From Microvirga puerhi (GTDB taxonomy: Bacteria; Pseudomonadota; Alphaproteobacteria; Rhizobiales; Beijerinckiaceae): DNA of 64,000 nucleotides. Numbering within the stretch: the stretch's first letter is position 1; each line of letters starts with the position of its first letter. The position numbers and the translations under genes are program-made. The DNA lies in NCBI RefSeq assembly GCF_020089865.1, contig NZ_JAIRBM010000009.1, positions 124,001-188,000 on the forward strand, given 5' to 3'. The notes under the pieces are model-generated. The model did not search any database. It was not told the DNA's origin and was given only the letters and a program-made list of their open reading frames with translations. Shown here in pieces: positions 23,749-34,834 of this stretch.

Positions 23749-24251
23749 GAATCGTCTCCTTGCGGCCGGCAAGCCTCACGACGATCAGCATCATGTCAAG
23801 GTCGTTGACCCATCAGAGAAGCCTTTCGCCGATCGGCGTCAAATCATGCCTTTGTTACATTCCAGACCGTCGCCTTGAAATTTTTGTCTAAAACTTTTCT
23901 AAACCCTCTTGTATCACCGGCCGAGTTCTGGCACCTTTCCAGCATTAGGACAGCGATGCTGTCCCATCTGGGCGCCTGCGCTCTTTCGTCCCTGAGGTTT
24001 TCTTGATGCTTCGCTCGACGCGAACGAAACGAGATACCAATAAAACTGCCCGCAAAACGTGGGCGGAACGGGCGACTCTGGGCTGAACGCAAAGCCCAAG
24101 GCAGCCCGCGAGGAGCGGGCTCCTGCCAGGATCCCGGTCCTCCAAGAAACGCAAAAAGCGGCGGGCTCCGGATCATCACCGACATCCGGCGGACCCAAAA
24201 GCCGCCTCGAACGAACCTTATGACCTGTTCGCGTGGATGCGAGGATCTGGA
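23749..24251 (+). promoter_or_regulatory. gltB promoter region and long structured leader
   Basis: A likely promoter is TTGAAA (23875-23880), 17 bp, TCTAAA (23898-23903), giving a leader of about 340 nt. The leader holds several hairpins: GGACAGC/GCTGTCC (23948-23964), GCCCGC/GTGGGC (24048-24064), TGGGCT/AGCCCA (24079-24098) and AGCCCGC/GCGGGCT (24103-24121). I see no coding sequence. It does not match a riboswitch that I know. Confidence 0.5.
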
Positions 24252-27200
24252 ATGACCGACGTGCCGATGAAGAGCCTGACGACCGAAGCTACAAGCCGCA
24301 CGGCCGCCACGACGGATACGGCCCGCGTCGCATGGGACCCCTCCCTTCCTGCTCGCCAGGGCCTCTACGATCCAGCGAATGAAAAGGATTCCTGCGGTGT
24401 CGGCTTCATCGCCGACATGAAGAACCGCAGGTCGCATGCCATCGTCGAACAGGGCCTGCAGATCCTTCTCAATCTCGACCACCGCGGCGCGGTCGGCGCC
24501 GATCCGAAGACCGGCGACGGCTGCGGCATTCTGGTGCAGGTCCCGCACAAGTTCTTCGCGGCGGAATGCGCCAAGCTCGGCATCTGGCTGCCGGAAGCCG
24601 GCGAGTACGGTGTCGGCCACCTGTTCATGCCGCGCGACCCGGACGGCCACAAGCTCGTGGAGGAGATCGTCACCAAGGCGATCATCGACGAGGGTCTGCA
24701 GGTTCTCGGCTGGCGCGACGTGCCGGTCGATTCCGGCGACCTGGGCGAGAGCGTCAAGTCGTCCGAGCCCCTGCACCGGCAGATCTTCGTCGGCAAGGGC
24801 AAGGGCATGGACGACCCGGAGACCTTCGAGCGTCGCCTGTTTCTGGCCCGCAAGGTCATCTCGAACGCCGTCTACGACATGAAGGATGTGCGGACCGCGG
24901 GTTATTATCCGGTGTCCCTGTCGTCCCGCACCATCGTCTACAAGGGCATGGTGCTGGTGACACAGCTTCGAAACTACTACCTCGATCTCCAGGATCCCCG
25001 CTTCGAGAGCGCCATTGCCCTCGTGCACCAGCGGTTTGCCACCAACACCTTCCCGACTTGGCAGCTCGCCCACCCCTACCGCATGGTGGCGCATAACGGC
25101 GAGATCAACACGCTGCGCGGCAACGTGAACTGGATGGCGGCACGCCAGGCCTCCGTCGATTCCGACCTCTTCGGCAACGACATCTCGAAGCTCTGGCCTA
25201 TCTCATACGAAGGACAGTCCGACACGGCCTGCTTCGACAATGCCCTCGAATTCCTCGTGCGCGGCGGCTATTCGCTCGCTCATGCGATGATGATGCTGAT
25301 CCCCGAGGCCTGGGCAGGCAATCCGCTTATGGGTGAGGACCGGCGCGCCTTCTATGAATATCACGCCGCCCTGATGGAGCCGTGGGACGGCCCCGCCGCC
25401 GTGTGCTTCACCGACGGCAAGCAGATCGGTGCGACCCTCGACCGCAACGGCCTGCGGCCCGCGCGCTATCTCGTCACCGACGATGGACTCGTCGTTCTCG
25501 CTTCCGAGATGGGCGTGCTGCCGATCCCGGAAGAGAAGATCGTCGAGAAGTGGCGCCTGCAGCCGGGCAAGATGCTGCTCATCGATCTGGAACAGGGCCG
25601 CATCATCTCCGACGACGAGATCAAGCAGCAGCTCTCCGGCGCGCATCCCTATAGGGACTGGCTGAAGCGCGCGCAGATCGTGCTCGAAGACCTGAAGCCG
25701 GTGCAGGCGCGTGAATCGCGCACCGACGTGTCGCTGCTCGATCGCCAGCAGGCCTTCGGCTACACCCAGGAGGACCTGAAGCTCCTCATGCAGCCGATGG
25801 CCGTCACCGGTCAGGAAGCGGTCGGCTCCATGGGCTCCGACACGCCGATCTCTGCGCTCTCCAGCAAGCCGAAGCTGCTCTACACCTACTTCAAGCAGAA
25901 CTTCGCTCAAGTGACGAATCCGCCGATCGATCCGATTCGCGAAGAGCTCGTCATGAGCCTCGTATCGTTCATCGGCCCGCGTCCGAACATCCTCGACCTC
26001 GAGGGCACCTCACGTCGCAAGCGTCTGGAGGTACGCCAGCCGATCCTCACCAACGAGGATCTGGAGAAGATCCGCTGCATCGGTCATTTCGAGGATCGTT
26101 TCGACACCAAGACCCTCGACATCACCTATCCGGCCGAACTTGGCGCGGCCGCTCTCGATGGTGCCCTCGACCGGCTTTGCGATCGTGCCGAAGCGGCGGT
26201 GCATGGCGGCTACAACATCATCATCCTGTCGGATCGCATGGTCGGGCCGGACCGCATCCCGATCCCGGCGCTGCTCGCCACGGCTGCCGTCCACAATTAC
26301 CTGATCCGCAAGGGGCTGCGCACGTCCGTCGGTCTCGTGGTCGAATCCGGCGAGCCACGCGAAATTCATCACTTCGCCTGCCTCGCCGGCTATGGTGCGG
26401 AGGCGATCAACCCCTATCTTGCGTTCGAGACGCTGCTGTCCATGAAGGACGAGATGCCGCCCGAGGTGGACGAGGACGAAATCGTCCATCGCTACATCAA
26501 GGCGATCGACAAGGGCCTGCTCAAGGTCATGTCGAAGATGGGCATCTCCACTTATCAATCCTATTGCGGCGCGCAGATCTTCGATGCGGTCGGCCTCAAG
26601 TCCGATTTCGTGAACCGCGACTTCTTCGGCACGGCGACCATGATCGAGGGTATCGGCATGGACGAAGTCGCCGTCGAGACGGTGCAGCGTCATCGCGACG
26701 CCTTCGGCGATGCTCCAATCTATCGCAACATGCTCGATGTCGGCGGCGAGTACGCCTATCGCATCCGCGGCGAGGAACATGCCTGGAATCCGGACACGGT
26801 TGCGACGCTTCAGCATGCGGTGCGTCTCAATGCGCATGACCGCTACCGCGAGTTCGCACGCCTCGTGAACGAGCAGGAGCATAACCTGAAGACGATCCGC
26901 GGTCTCTTCCGCATCAAGGGGGCGGAAGAGACGGGTCGCACGCCTGTGCCGCTCGACGAGGTCGAGGCGGCGCAGGACATCGTCAGGCGCTTCTCCACGG
27001 GCGCCATGTCGTTCGGTTCGATCTCGAAGGAAGCTCACGAGACACTGGCACTCGCCATGAACGCCATCGGCGGCAAGTCCAATACCGGCGAGGGTGGCGA
27101 GGAGCCGGAGCGCTTCAAGCTTCTTCCCGATGGACGCTCCAAGCGCTCGGCGATCAAGCAGGTGGCCTCCGGTCGCTTCGGCGTGACGACGGAATACCTC

Positions 27201-28964
27201 GTCAATGCCGACATGATGCAGATCAAGGTGGCGCAAGGCGCGAAGCCTGGCGAGGGCGGCCAGCTTCCCGGCCACAAGGTCGACGTGAAGATCGCGCGCG
27301 TGCGTCACTCGACGCCGGGTGTCGGCCTCATCTCGCCGCCTCCGCATCACGACATCTACTCGATCGAGGACCTGGCGCAGCTGATCTTCGACCTGAAGAA
27401 CGTCAATCCGTCGGCGGACGTCTCGGTGAAGCTCGTTTCCGAAGTCGGTGTCGGCACGGTGGCGGCGGGCGTCGCCAAGGCCCGGGCCGATCACATTACG
27501 ATCTCCGGCTTCGAGGGTGGGACGGGTGCATCTCCCCTCACCTCTCTCAAGCATGCGGGCTCCCCGTGGGAAATCGGCCTTGCGGAGACGCAGCAGACCC
27601 TGGTGCTGAACCGCCTGCGCGGCCGTGTGGCGATCCAGGCTGACGGTGGCCTGCGCACGGGACGCGACGTGGTGATTGCGGCGCTGCTCGGCGCCGACGA
27701 ATACGGCTTCTCGACCGCGCCGTTGATCGCGGCCGGCTGCATCATGATGCGCAAGTGCCATCTCAACACTTGCCCAGTGGGCGTCGCAACGCAGGACCCC
27801 GTTCTCCGCAAGCGGTTCAAGGGCCTGCCGGAGCACGTAATCAACTACTTCTTCTTCGTTGCCGAGGAAGTGCGCGAGCTGATGGCAGCCATGGGCTTCC
27901 GCTCGCTCGACGAGATGGTCGGCCAGTCCGATCTTCTCGACAAGAATGCAGCCATTGATCACTGGAAGGCAAAGGGCCTCGACTTCACCAAGCTCTTCCA
28001 CAAGCGGGACGTCAGCTCGGATATCGCCATTCGTCATACGGAGCGGCAGGCTCATCCCATTGCCAACGTGCTCGACCGCGCCTTCCTCGCGAAGGCAGGA
28101 CCTGCGCTGGAAAAGGGCGAGCCGGTCGTGATCGAGGAGAAGGTTCGCAGCGCCGACCGCGCGGTGGGCGCCATGCTGTCCGGCGAAGTCGCCAAGCGCT
28201 ACGGCCATGAAGGACTGCCCGACGATACCATCATGGTGCAGCTCAAGGGCACCGCTGGCCAAAGCTTCGGTGCGTGGCTGGCTGCAGGCGTCACGCTGAC
28301 CCTTGAGGGCGAGGCCAACGATTATGTCGGCAAAGGTCTCTCGGGCGGCAAGCTCATCATCAGGCCGGCTGCGAACACGAAGGCTGTGCCGGAGCGTTCG
28401 ATCATCGTCGGCAACACGGTGATGTATGGAGCCATTGCGGGCGAAGCCTATTTCCGCGGCGTCGCCGGCGAGCGCTTCGCCGTGCGCAATTCCGGCGCCA
28501 TCGCGGTTGTCGAAGGCACCGGCGATCACGGCTGCGAATACATGACCGGCGGCCTCGTGGTGGTCCTCGGGCAGACAGGTCGCAACTTCGCGGCCGGCAT
28601 GTCCGGCGGCATCGCCTATGTGCTCGACGAGGACGGCAGCTTCGCCAAGCGCTGCAATCTCTCGATGGTCGACCTCGAGCCCGTGGAGGAAGAGGAAGAC
28701 CTGATGCGTCGCGTCCTCCATCACGGCGGAGACCTGGAAACCAAGGGCCGCATTGACATCCTCGCGAACATGTCGGGCTCGGATGAGGAGCGGTTGATGC
28801 AGCTCATCACCAACCATCACACCTATACGGGATCGGCGCGAGCCAAGGAGATCCTCGACAACTGGACGACCTACCGGACGAAGTTCGTGAAGGTGATGCC
28901 GGTCGAGTATCGCCGTGCGCTTCAGGAAATGGATCGGCTGCGCACCTTGCAGGCAGCGGAATAA
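24252..28964 (+). CDS. gltB: Glutamate synthase, large subunit
   Basis: A 1570-residue NADPH-GOGAT large chain that makes two glutamates from glutamine and 2-oxoglutarate. The glutaminase domain begins with Cys48 in [13 protein letters not shown]; the mature enzyme normally has this Cys at its N-terminus, so a 47-residue propeptide is predicted. The FMN-binding domain includes [12 protein letters not shown] and GEGGEEPER; the 3Fe-4S cysteines are in [10 protein letters not shown]. The beta-helix GXGXG domain is C-terminal ([17 protein letters not shown]). The ATG chosen lies 15 bp inside the first possible one. gltD follows after 19 bp. Confidence 0.96.
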   Translation: MTDVPMKSLTTEATSRTAATTDTARVAWDPSLPARQGLYDPANEKDSCGVGFIADMKNRRSHAIVEQGLQILLNLDHRGAVGADPKTGDGCGILVQVPHKFFAAECAKLGIWLPEAGEYGVGHLFMPRDPDGHKLVEEIVTKAIIDEGLQVLGWRDVPVDSGDLGESVKSSEPLHRQIFVGKGKGMDDPETFERRLFLARKVISNAVYDMKDVRTAGYYPVSLSSRTIVYKGMVLVTQLRNYYLDLQDPRFESAIALVHQRFATNTFPTWQLAHPYRMVAHNGEINTLRGNVNWMAARQASVDSDLFGNDISKLWPISYEGQSDTACFDNALEFLVRGGYSLAHAMMMLIPEAWAGNPLMGEDRRAFYEYHAALMEPWDGPAAVCFTDGKQIGATLDRNGLRPARYLVTDDGLVVLASEMGVLPIPEEKIVEKWRLQPGKMLLIDLEQGRIISDDEIKQQLSGAHPYRDWLKRAQIVLEDLKPVQARESRTDVSLLDRQQAFGYTQEDLKLLMQPMAVTGQEAVGSMGSDTPISALSSKPKLLYTYFKQNFAQVTNPPIDPIREELVMSLVSFIGPRPNILDLEGTSRRKRLEVRQPILTNEDLEKIRCIGHFEDRFDTKTLDITYPAELGAAALDGALDRLCDRAEAAVHGGYNIIILSDRMVGPDRIPIPALLATAAVHNYLIRKGLRTSVGLVVESGEPREIHHFACLAGYGAEAINPYLAFETLLSMKDEMPPEVDEDEIVHRYIKAIDKGLLKVMSKMGISTYQSYCGAQIFDAVGLKSDFVNRDFFGTATMIEGIGMDEVAVETVQRHRDAFGDAPIYRNMLDVGGEYAYRIRGEEHAWNPDTVATLQHAVRLNAHDRYREFARLVNEQEHNLKTIRGLFRIKGAEETGRTPVPLDEVEAAQDIVRRFSTGAMSFGSISKEAHETLALAMNAIGGKSNTGEGGEEPERFKLLPDGRSKRSAIKQVASGRFGVTTEYLVNADMMQIKVAQGAKPGEGGQLPGHKVDVKIARVRHSTPGVGLISPPPHHDIYSIEDLAQLIFDLKNVNPSADVSVKLVSEVGVGTVAAGVAKARADHITISGFEGGTGASPLTSLKHAGSPWEIGLAETQQTLVLNRLRGRVAIQADGGLRTGRDVVIAALLGADEYGFSTAPLIAAGCIMMRKCHLNTCPVGVATQDPVLRKRFKGLPEHVINYFFFVAEEVRELMAAMGFRSLDEMVGQSDLLDKNAAIDHWKAKGLDFTKLFHKRDVSSDIAIRHTERQAHPIANVLDRAFLAKAGPALEKGEPVVIEEKVRSADRAVGAMLSGEVAKRYGHEGLPDDTIMVQLKGTAGQSFGAWLAAGVTLTLEGEANDYVGKGLSGGKLIIRPAANTKAVPERSIIVGNTVMYGAIAGEAYFRGVAGERFAVRNSGAIAVVEGTGDHGCEYMTGGLVVVLGQTGRNFAAGMSGGIAYVLDEDGSFAKRCNLSMVDLEPVEEEEDLMRRVLHHGGDLETKGRIDILANMSGSDEERLMQLITNHHTYTGSARAKEILDNWTTYRTKFVKVMPVEYRRALQEMDRLRTLQAAE

Positions 28965-28983
28965 GGATCAAGGGGCAATTCCA

Positions 28984-30405
28984 ATGGGCAAGGTCACAGG
29001 CTTTCTCGAATACGACCGCCAGGAGCAGAAGTATCAGCTCGCCGGCGAACGCGTCCGTCACTTCCGCGAATTCACGCTGCCGCTCGACGACAACGACCTG
29101 AAAAAGCAGGCGGGGCGCTGCATGGATTGCGGCATTCCGTTCTGTCACGGACCGACGGGCTGTCCGGTGAACAACCAGATTCCCGACTGGAACGACCTGG
29201 TCTGGCAGAACGATTGGGAAGAAGCGGCGCGCAACCTGCACTCCACCAACAACTTCCCGGAATTTACGGGCCGCATCTGCCCGGCGCCGTGTGAGGAGGC
29301 GTGCACGCTCAACCTCGAGAACCAGCCGGTCGCCATCAAGACCATCGAACAGGCCATCGCCGACAAGGCCTGGGAGATGGGCTGGATCAAGCCGGAGATC
29401 GTCTCGTTCTCCACAGGCAAGCGCGTCGCGGTCATCGGCTCGGGCCCCGCCGGACTTGCCGCCGCGCAACAGCTCGCGCGTGCCGGCCACGAAGTGCATG
29501 TCTATGAGCGCGAGGCGAAGCCCGGGGGGCTTCTGCGCTATGGCATCCCCGACTTCAAAATGGAGAAGTATCACATCGACCGCCGCGTGAAGCAGATGGA
29601 AGCCGAGGGTGTCGTGTTCCATTGCGGCGTCAATGTCGGCGTCGACAAGAACTTCGCCTCGCTCCACAACGAGTACGATGCGGTGCTCTTCGCCGGCGGC
29701 GCTGAGGATCCGCGCAATCCCAATCTGCCGGGCCAGGATCTCGCGGGCGTTCATTTCGCGATGCCTTATCTCACCCAATCCAACAAGCGGCTGGGACAGG
29801 AAGACGTCACCGGCGAACCCATCCTGGCTGCAGGCAAGCACGTCGTGGTCATCGGTGGCGGCGACACGGCATCGGATTGCGTCGGCACGGCCTTCCGCCA
29901 GGGCGCACTCTCGGTGACGCAGCTCGACATCCGTCCCAAGCCTCCGGAGCGCGAGGACAAGCTCACCGTATGGCCGTACTGGCCCACGAAGATGCGCACC
30001 TCGTCGAGTCAGGCAGAAGGTGCCGAGCGCGAGTTCCAGGCAGCGACGTTGGGCATCGAAGGCAAGAAGGGCAAGGTCGTGGGTGTGCAATGCGCCCGTG
30101 TCGACGAGAAGCGCCAGCCCATTGCCGGCTCCGAGTTCATCCTGAAGGCCGATCTCGTGTTTCTGGCGATCGGCTTCGCCGGCTCGGTGAAGGAGGGTCT
30201 TCTCGACCAATCCGGCGTCGCTCTCGACCGACGCGGCAACGTGGTCGCCAGCGATCAGGATTACAAGACAACGAGCGAAAAGGTCTTCGTCGCCGGTGAC
30301 ATGCGCCGTGGTCAGTCACTGGTGGTCTGGGCGATCCGCGAAGGCCGCCAGGCCGCCCGTGCCATTGATGAATACCTGACAGGATCGAGCAACCTGCCGC
30401 GCTGA
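28984..30405 (+). CDS. gltD: Glutamate synthase, small subunit
   Basis: A 473-residue FAD- and NADPH-binding chain that feeds electrons to GltB. N-terminal cysteines for two 4Fe-4S clusters are in [19 protein letters not shown] and [15 protein letters not shown]. The FAD site is [17 protein letters not shown] and the NADPH site [11 protein letters not shown]. It starts 19 bp after gltB, giving a two-gene operon. The ATG is preceded by AAGG. Length is normal. Confidence 0.95.
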   Translation: MGKVTGFLEYDRQEQKYQLAGERVRHFREFTLPLDDNDLKKQAGRCMDCGIPFCHGPTGCPVNNQIPDWNDLVWQNDWEEAARNLHSTNNFPEFTGRICPAPCEEACTLNLENQPVAIKTIEQAIADKAWEMGWIKPEIVSFSTGKRVAVIGSGPAGLAAAQQLARAGHEVHVYEREAKPGGLLRYGIPDFKMEKYHIDRRVKQMEAEGVVFHCGVNVGVDKNFASLHNEYDAVLFAGGAEDPRNPNLPGQDLAGVHFAMPYLTQSNKRLGQEDVTGEPILAAGKHVVVIGGGDTASDCVGTAFRQGALSVTQLDIRPKPPEREDKLTVWPYWPTKMRTSSSQAEGAEREFQAATLGIEGKKGKVVGVQCARVDEKRQPIAGSEFILKADLVFLAIGFAGSVKEGLLDQSGVALDRRGNVVASDQDYKTTSEKVFVAGDMRRGQSLVVWAIREGRQAARAIDEYLTGSSNLPR

Positions 30406-30445
30406 GTACAGGCGAGGATAGCCGTCTATATCAACTCGACGTTCG

Positions 30446-30470
30446 GTGGGCCCACGTCAGTAGGGCCCAC
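30446..30470. terminator. Hairpin between convergent genes
   Basis: 8-bp stem GTGGGCCC/GGGCCCAC with a 9-nt loop between gltD and the convergent exported protein, whose last codons form one arm. No T-run, so termination would be weak or factor-dependent. Confidence 0.4.
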
Positions 30471-31014
30471 TCCAAATCTTGACCGAGATACGGGTCCCTT
30501 TCTCAAGGACCTTCGCCGATATGGAGATCAACTCAGAAAACTGGTCATGAGGCGGCTTGATGTTGATGTCGACGCCTGGTTTGGCATCAGCAACAAGCTG
30601 TTCATAGGCCTTCAGCGCCTTTTTCTCGTCGGCGAATTTCAGCTTCGGAACCGACCGCGTCTCAAGCAGAGACAAAAGCTCAATCGCTACTCGATATTCC
30701 CAGCCGATGATGTTCATCGCGTCGGGAAAACCGTTGAGAACGAACGCGTAGGTCTGATTGCGATATTCGCATTGGGTCTGCTCAAGATGTACGACGACAT
30801 CGTCATTCAACCGCAGAGTTTCACGAGCCGCCCCCTTGCTCTTATCGAGTTTGAAGCCGCCCTTCGCGAAGACGGGCTGAGGTGTCGCAAGCACACATCC
30901 ATTCCCCGCCCCGTCTTCAGCCTGGGCTTTGGAAAGCGGTGAGATCAGAATGGGTGCCCAACAGCCGAAAACGGCTGCAAGCGCAATCGTTCGCAACGTT
31001 CCTATGACCACCAT
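30457..31014 (-). CDS. Hypothetical exported protein
   Basis: A 185-residue protein with an N-terminal signal peptide (GTLRTIALAAVFGCWAPILI...KAQA) and a mature part of mixed strands and helices containing two cysteines (GNGCVL, TQCEYR) that may form a disulfide. I do not recognise the family. The start is uncertain: the Met at MVVIGTLR is used, placing a perfect palindrome just upstream; a Met five codons earlier lies inside that palindrome. It has no obvious Shine-Dalgarno. Confidence 0.6.
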   Translation of the reverse strand: MVVIGTLRTIALAAVFGCWAPILISPLSKAQAEDGAGNGCVLATPQPVFAKGGFKLDKSKGAARETLRLNDDVVVHLEQTQCEYRNQTYAFVLNGFPDAMNIIGWEYRVAIELLSLLETRSVPKLKFADEKKALKAYEQLVADAKPGVDINIKPPHDQFSELISISAKVLEKGTRISVKIWSGPY

Positions 31015-31016
31015 AA

Positions 31017-31036
31017 CGATACAATACATTGTATCG
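31017..31036. promoter_or_regulatory. Perfect palindrome at the start of the exported protein
   Basis: CGATACAAT-AC-ATTGTATCG, 9-bp arms around 2 nt. It overlaps the ribosome-binding region and one possible start codon, so it could be a repressor site or an mRNA hairpin blocking translation. Confidence 0.5.
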
Positions 31037-31062
31037 CAAGCAGCGACAATCTGTGCTTCTGT

Positions 31063-32325
31063 CTACTGAGACGGCCAGCGGAAGTCGTCCGCGCGGCCTG
31101 GGCGCGCGCTTGGAGCAACACCGTCCCGCAGAGCCTTCTGGATCGGATAGGCCTGGTCGCCAGTGAGCTTCGGCGTAGTGGAGACCAGGGTCCCGCTCGG
31201 CGTCACGTCCGGCCGGTTGAGCGGCAGAACGGGACCGATCAGCGGTTTCGAGGGCAGAGAGACGGGAGTCGCGGCCTCGGGCGGTGCGGGCAATGCGGAC
31301 TCGATGGAAGATGGAGACGATGCGCCGGGTGCGCCCTCGACCGGATGCGCCCCGGCGGTACTCGCGGCACCTGGCTGTCTGGCAGCGATGATCTGCTTGA
31401 TTTCCGTATCGGCGAAATGTGCAAGCTTCCGGGCGCCCGCCTTGGTGAACGAGACGCCGTCGTTGCTTCTGAGCTTGGCGGATTGACCGTCGGTATCCGG
31501 GCCTATTGCCGTATAGCGGTTGTCATCATCTACGAAGCCGGCCCAGATATCCACGTAAGTGCCACCGCTGCGCTGAACGCTCTCTCGGAAGATCTCGTTC
31601 ATGGCGACGAGGTCCTCGGACATCGCCTCGTTCTTCATGGGTGGCAGACCGATCCAGACCACGGGGATGCCCCGGTCCGCGAAGGCCCGCATCACCGCGT
31701 CCACGCGCTGGCGGTAAGCTGCACGCCATTCGGGCGTCAGGGGATCGTGATCGCCGCTCTGATCCTTGAAGGAAACCCGGTCCTTGGCCCCAATCATGAC
31801 GACCGCGAGGCTGGCCTTCTGGCCGCTGTCGAGGACCTCCCGGATGAATTTCGGCCATTCGTCCGGGTCGGCGCGTAGCAGGCCACCATCATCTCTGGTC
31901 TTGCGGACGACCGCGACGTCTTCCGAATCAGCATAGAGATCCGCGATGCCCTGCTCTACGGATGCTGCGAGTCCATCGCCAAAGACGACAACCTGGGTCA
32001 CCGCATTCGTCTTAGGCTTTTCCTGACGGGTCACCGTGACCGGCGGAGGAGCAGGACGCCGCGGCCGCACGACCGGTCGATAGACGGGCGGCGGCGGTTC
32101 ATCCGGAACGCCGAAAAGGCGTCGCAGACTGAAACCCTGTGGCTGGGCAGGCTGGACGAGTTTGCCGGGGTAATAGCCCGGCGGATACGCTCGCAGATCT
32201 CTTTGTGCCGCAGGCGGCGGATAGCCATAGGGCCCATAGGCCGGCTGTGCCCAGGCCGAAAGGCTGCCGCCCAGGAGACAGGGCAGCACGAACAGCAATC
32301 GGAATGACACAGGCGACAACCTCAT
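31063..32325 (-). CDS. Exported SGNH/GDSL-hydrolase-family protein (DUF459-like)
   Basis: A 420-residue protein with a signal peptide (residues 1-22, ending SAWAQ), a long Pro/Tyr-rich linker (about 23-105) and an SGNH-type domain: VVVFGDGLAASVEQGI (block I, with Asp-Gly in place of the usual Asp-Ser), VVMIGAKDRVSF and FTKAGARKLAHF (block V-like, but without a clear Asp-x-x-His). The C-terminus is another Pro/Ala-rich region. It may be a catalytically altered periplasmic esterase fold. It follows the lytic transglycosylase gene by 59 bp, which suggests a cell-wall role. Confidence 0.75.
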   Translation of the reverse strand: MRLSPVSFRLLFVLPCLLGGSLSAWAQPAYGPYGYPPPAAQRDLRAYPPGYYPGKLVQPAQPQGFSLRRLFGVPDEPPPPVYRPVVRPRRPAPPPVTVTRQEKPKTNAVTQVVVFGDGLAASVEQGIADLYADSEDVAVVRKTRDDGGLLRADPDEWPKFIREVLDSGQKASLAVVMIGAKDRVSFKDQSGDHDPLTPEWRAAYRQRVDAVMRAFADRGIPVVWIGLPPMKNEAMSEDLVAMNEIFRESVQRSGGTYVDIWAGFVDDDNRYTAIGPDTDGQSAKLRSNDGVSFTKAGARKLAHFADTEIKQIIAARQPGAASTAGAHPVEGAPGASSPSSIESALPAPPEAATPVSLPSKPLIGPVLPLNRPDVTPSGTLVSTTPKLTGDQAYPIQKALRDGVAPSARPGRADDFRWPSQ

Positions 32326-32384
32326 CGGCGGTTCCATCTCCTAAAACGGATCTGCCGGCATTATAGAGCTGCGTCGGAGGCCCG

Positions 32385-33584
32385 TCAGCGGGCCGCGCGC
32401 AATTCTCGCAACAGGGCCAAGTCGGCATAGCCGTCCGGGATCAAGCCACGCCTCAGCTGGAAGTTCCGGACCGCATCCCGGGTTTTCGAGCCGAGCTTGC
32501 CATCCGCATCGCCCTCATAAAAGCCAAGCCCGGCGAGATGCTGCTGCAGCTCTTCCCGCTGCTCCTTGTCGAGGAGAGGCTTGTCCTTCGGCCAAGCACC
32601 CTGAATCGGCCCTCCGCCCGTGATCCGATCGCCGAGATGGGCCACGCCCATCGCATAGGCATCGGACGAGTTGTAGGACTTGATCACGTCGTAATTGTCC
32701 GTGAGCAGAAAGCTCGGACCACCCGCTCCCCCGGGCAGAAACAGGAACGCCTCGCCGGAACGGGGCAGAGGCTTGCCATCGACGCGACGCAGGCCGAGCG
32801 CGGCCCAGCTGGAGAAACCCTGCCGCAGGTTGCGGAAATCGAAGCCTTTCGGCAGCTTCACCTCGAAGCCCCAGGGCAGCCCCGGCTCCCAACCCTGGCG
32901 GCGCAGGTAATTGGCCGTCGAGGCGAGAGCGTCGGGCACCGACGACCAGATGTCACGAACGCCGTCACGGTTGCCATCTACTGCATACTTCATGAAGCTT
33001 GAGGGCATGAACTGCGTCTGGCCCATGGCACCGGCCCAGGAGCCCAGCATCTTGTCGCGGTCGATATGGTCCTGCTCCAGAATCTGGAGCGCCGTCAGAA
33101 GCTCGTCCTTGAAGAAGTCGCCGCGATAACGGGTATAGGCCAGCGTCGCGAGGGCCCGAACCACGTAGATCGACCCGGTGAAGCTTCCGAAATTGGTTTC
33201 CATTCCCCATACGCCGAGCACGACGGAGCGAGGGACCCCATAGGTGCGCTCGACCATATCCAGCGTCCGCGACCATTCTGCGGCCATCTGCCGCCCACGC
33301 TGCAGGCGCTGGGCCGATACCGAACCCTCGATATAGTCCCAGATCGGCCGAACGAATTCCGACTGCTTCTTGGTCAGCGCAACGATCTTTGGATCGGGCT
33401 CCACTCCACGGAAGGCGTCGTCGAAGGTCGCCCGGGACACGCCTCGCGCTTTCGCCTGCGGCCATAGCCCATCGACGAAGGAGCGGAATGTCCCCTGTGC
33501 TGCGGCCGGCCCGGAAGACAGGATGACACCCAGGAGAAAGGCGCCGCAGAGGATACGGCGCACCAGTCGAATCGGCTGCTGCAT
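32385..33584 (-). CDS. Lytic murein transglycosylase, MltB-like
   Basis: A 399-residue periplasmic enzyme that cleaves peptidoglycan glycan strands. A signal peptide (LVRRILCGAFLLGVIL...AAAQG) precedes an SLT_2 domain, with the catalytic Glu in GVWGMETNFG and the conserved AMGQTQFMPSSFMKYAVD. A C-terminal peptidoglycan-binding_1 domain covers about the last 60 residues (LGFYEGDADGKLGSKTRDAVRNFQ). It is the first gene of a two-gene unit with the SGNH protein. Confidence 0.88.
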   Translation of the reverse strand: MQQPIRLVRRILCGAFLLGVILSSGPAAAQGTFRSFVDGLWPQAKARGVSRATFDDAFRGVEPDPKIVALTKKQSEFVRPIWDYIEGSVSAQRLQRGRQMAAEWSRTLDMVERTYGVPRSVVLGVWGMETNFGSFTGSIYVVRALATLAYTRYRGDFFKDELLTALQILEQDHIDRDKMLGSWAGAMGQTQFMPSSFMKYAVDGNRDGVRDIWSSVPDALASTANYLRRQGWEPGLPWGFEVKLPKGFDFRNLRQGFSSWAALGLRRVDGKPLPRSGEAFLFLPGGAGGPSFLLTDNYDVIKSYNSSDAYAMGVAHLGDRITGGGPIQGAWPKDKPLLDKEQREELQQHLAGLGFYEGDADGKLGSKTRDAVRNFQLRRGLIPDGYADLALLRELRAAR

Positions 33585-33905
33585 GTGGGTCGCTCCCGCT
33601 CGGAAGTGAAGTCTTGGATCCCCTCATGCGACCTTATGGAGGTTAACAGGCGGTTGATAGAGGGGCTCGGTGCGGCTTTCCGCGCGCCATTCGGCGGTCG
33701 GCAGCAGCAAAAGAGAGGGAGACAGGTGTCTCAGGACCGGAATTCAAGCACCGGATTAACGTTAGGGCTTCAGCCACAATTCAGGTCGCCGCAGGCAAAA
33801 GGGAAAGACGCCCAACTGCAACAAGACCTTCACTTGGGCGTTATATGAAGGTCGAACCTTGACAGTTCCTCTCTCTCGTTCCTCCCTAAGAGACGTCTCT
33901 TCCCA
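33585..33905 (+). promoter_or_regulatory. galU upstream region with two interlocked hairpins
   Basis: No gene seen. Two 8-bp hairpins interlock: ACGCCCAA/TTGGGCGT (33808-33815 and 33834-33841) and GACCTTCA/TGAAGGTC (33825-33832 and 33846-33853). The 5' arm of each second stem lies in the other's loop, so they exclude each other or form a pseudoknot. A TTGACA (33859-33864) follows, without a clear -10. Confidence 0.4.
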
Positions 33906-34784
33906 ATGGCCGAATCTATGAAGCGCATCCGTAAAGCAGTTCTGCCCGTCGCCGGTCTCGGCACCCGTTTCCTTCCAGCCACCAAGGCCGTTCCGAAGGA
34001 GATGCTCTGCGTCGTGGATCGTCCCGTCGTGCAGCACGTTGTGGATGATGCCCGCGCCGCCGGCATCGAGCACTTCATCTTCGTGACCGGCCGCAACAAG
34101 GCCGTGATCGAGGACCATTTCGACATCGCCTATGAGCTCAATAGGACGCTCGAGAGCCGCAACAAGACGAAGGAATTGGAAGCTCTCGCCAAGGATCAGT
34201 TCGACGCGGGCCAGACGAGCTTCACCCGCCAACAGGAGCCCCTCGGGCTCGGCCACGCGGTCTGGTGTGCTCGTGAACTGGTGGGCGACGAGCCCTTCGC
34301 CGTCCTCCTGCCGGACATGCTAAGCCGTGGCTCCGTGGCCCAGATGATCGACGCCTACGAAAAGCATGGCGGCAATGTCATCGCCGTCGAGGAGGTGCCG
34401 CACGACCAGACCCATCAATACGGAATCGTCTCGGTCGGCGCGGAATTCGGCCAGACCTTCGAGATCACCGGCATGGTGGAGAAGCCGCCGAAGGGAACGG
34501 CGCCGTCGAACTACATCATCTCCGGCCGCTATATCCTGCAGCCGGAAATCTTCGACCTGCTTTCGACGCAGGAGCGCGGCGCCGGCAACGAGATCCAGCT
34601 GACGGACTCGATGATCCGCCTCATGAAGGATCAGAAATTCTTCGGCATGAAGTATGAGGGCAAGACCTACGACACCGGATCCAAGATCGGATTCCTGATG
34701 GCCAACGTCGCCTATGCCCTAGAGCGCGGCGACCTCAGCGCCGAATTCCGCCAGGAGCTCGAAGCGCTGCTGCGGCAGAAATAG
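33906..34784 (+). CDS. galU: UTP-glucose-1-phosphate uridylyltransferase
   Basis: A 292-residue nucleotidyltransferase making UDP-glucose for glycans, trehalose and osmoregulated glucans. The signature [24 protein letters not shown] is followed by [33 protein letters not shown] and [10 protein letters not shown]. All regions are present at normal length. A second in-frame Met lies at codon 5. It provides a sugar donor relevant to the OpgG glucan protein encoded later in the window. Confidence 0.94.
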   Translation: MAESMKRIRKAVLPVAGLGTRFLPATKAVPKEMLCVVDRPVVQHVVDDARAAGIEHFIFVTGRNKAVIEDHFDIAYELNRTLESRNKTKELEALAKDQFDAGQTSFTRQQEPLGLGHAVWCARELVGDEPFAVLLPDMLSRGSVAQMIDAYEKHGGNVIAVEEVPHDQTHQYGIVSVGAEFGQTFEITGMVEKPPKGTAPSNYIISGRYILQPEIFDLLSTQERGAGNEIQLTDSMIRLMKDQKFFGMKYEGKTYDTGSKIGFLMANVAYALERGDLSAEFRQELEALLRQK

Positions 34785-34834
34785 CCCGATGGCCGACTTT
34801 TGCCCGGCCGCCGCTCCATGCTAGAGGGGCGGCC

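Noticed and set aside
26010..28820. 936-codon open frame antisense to gltB
   Set aside because: It is the low-stop antisense frame of a GC-rich gene; the encoded sequence has no recognisable domain, while gltB itself is complete with every catalytic motif.
33859..33864. TTGACA as the galU -35 element
   Set aside because: The sequence 17 bp downstream is CTCCCT, unlike a -10; promoter left unassigned.
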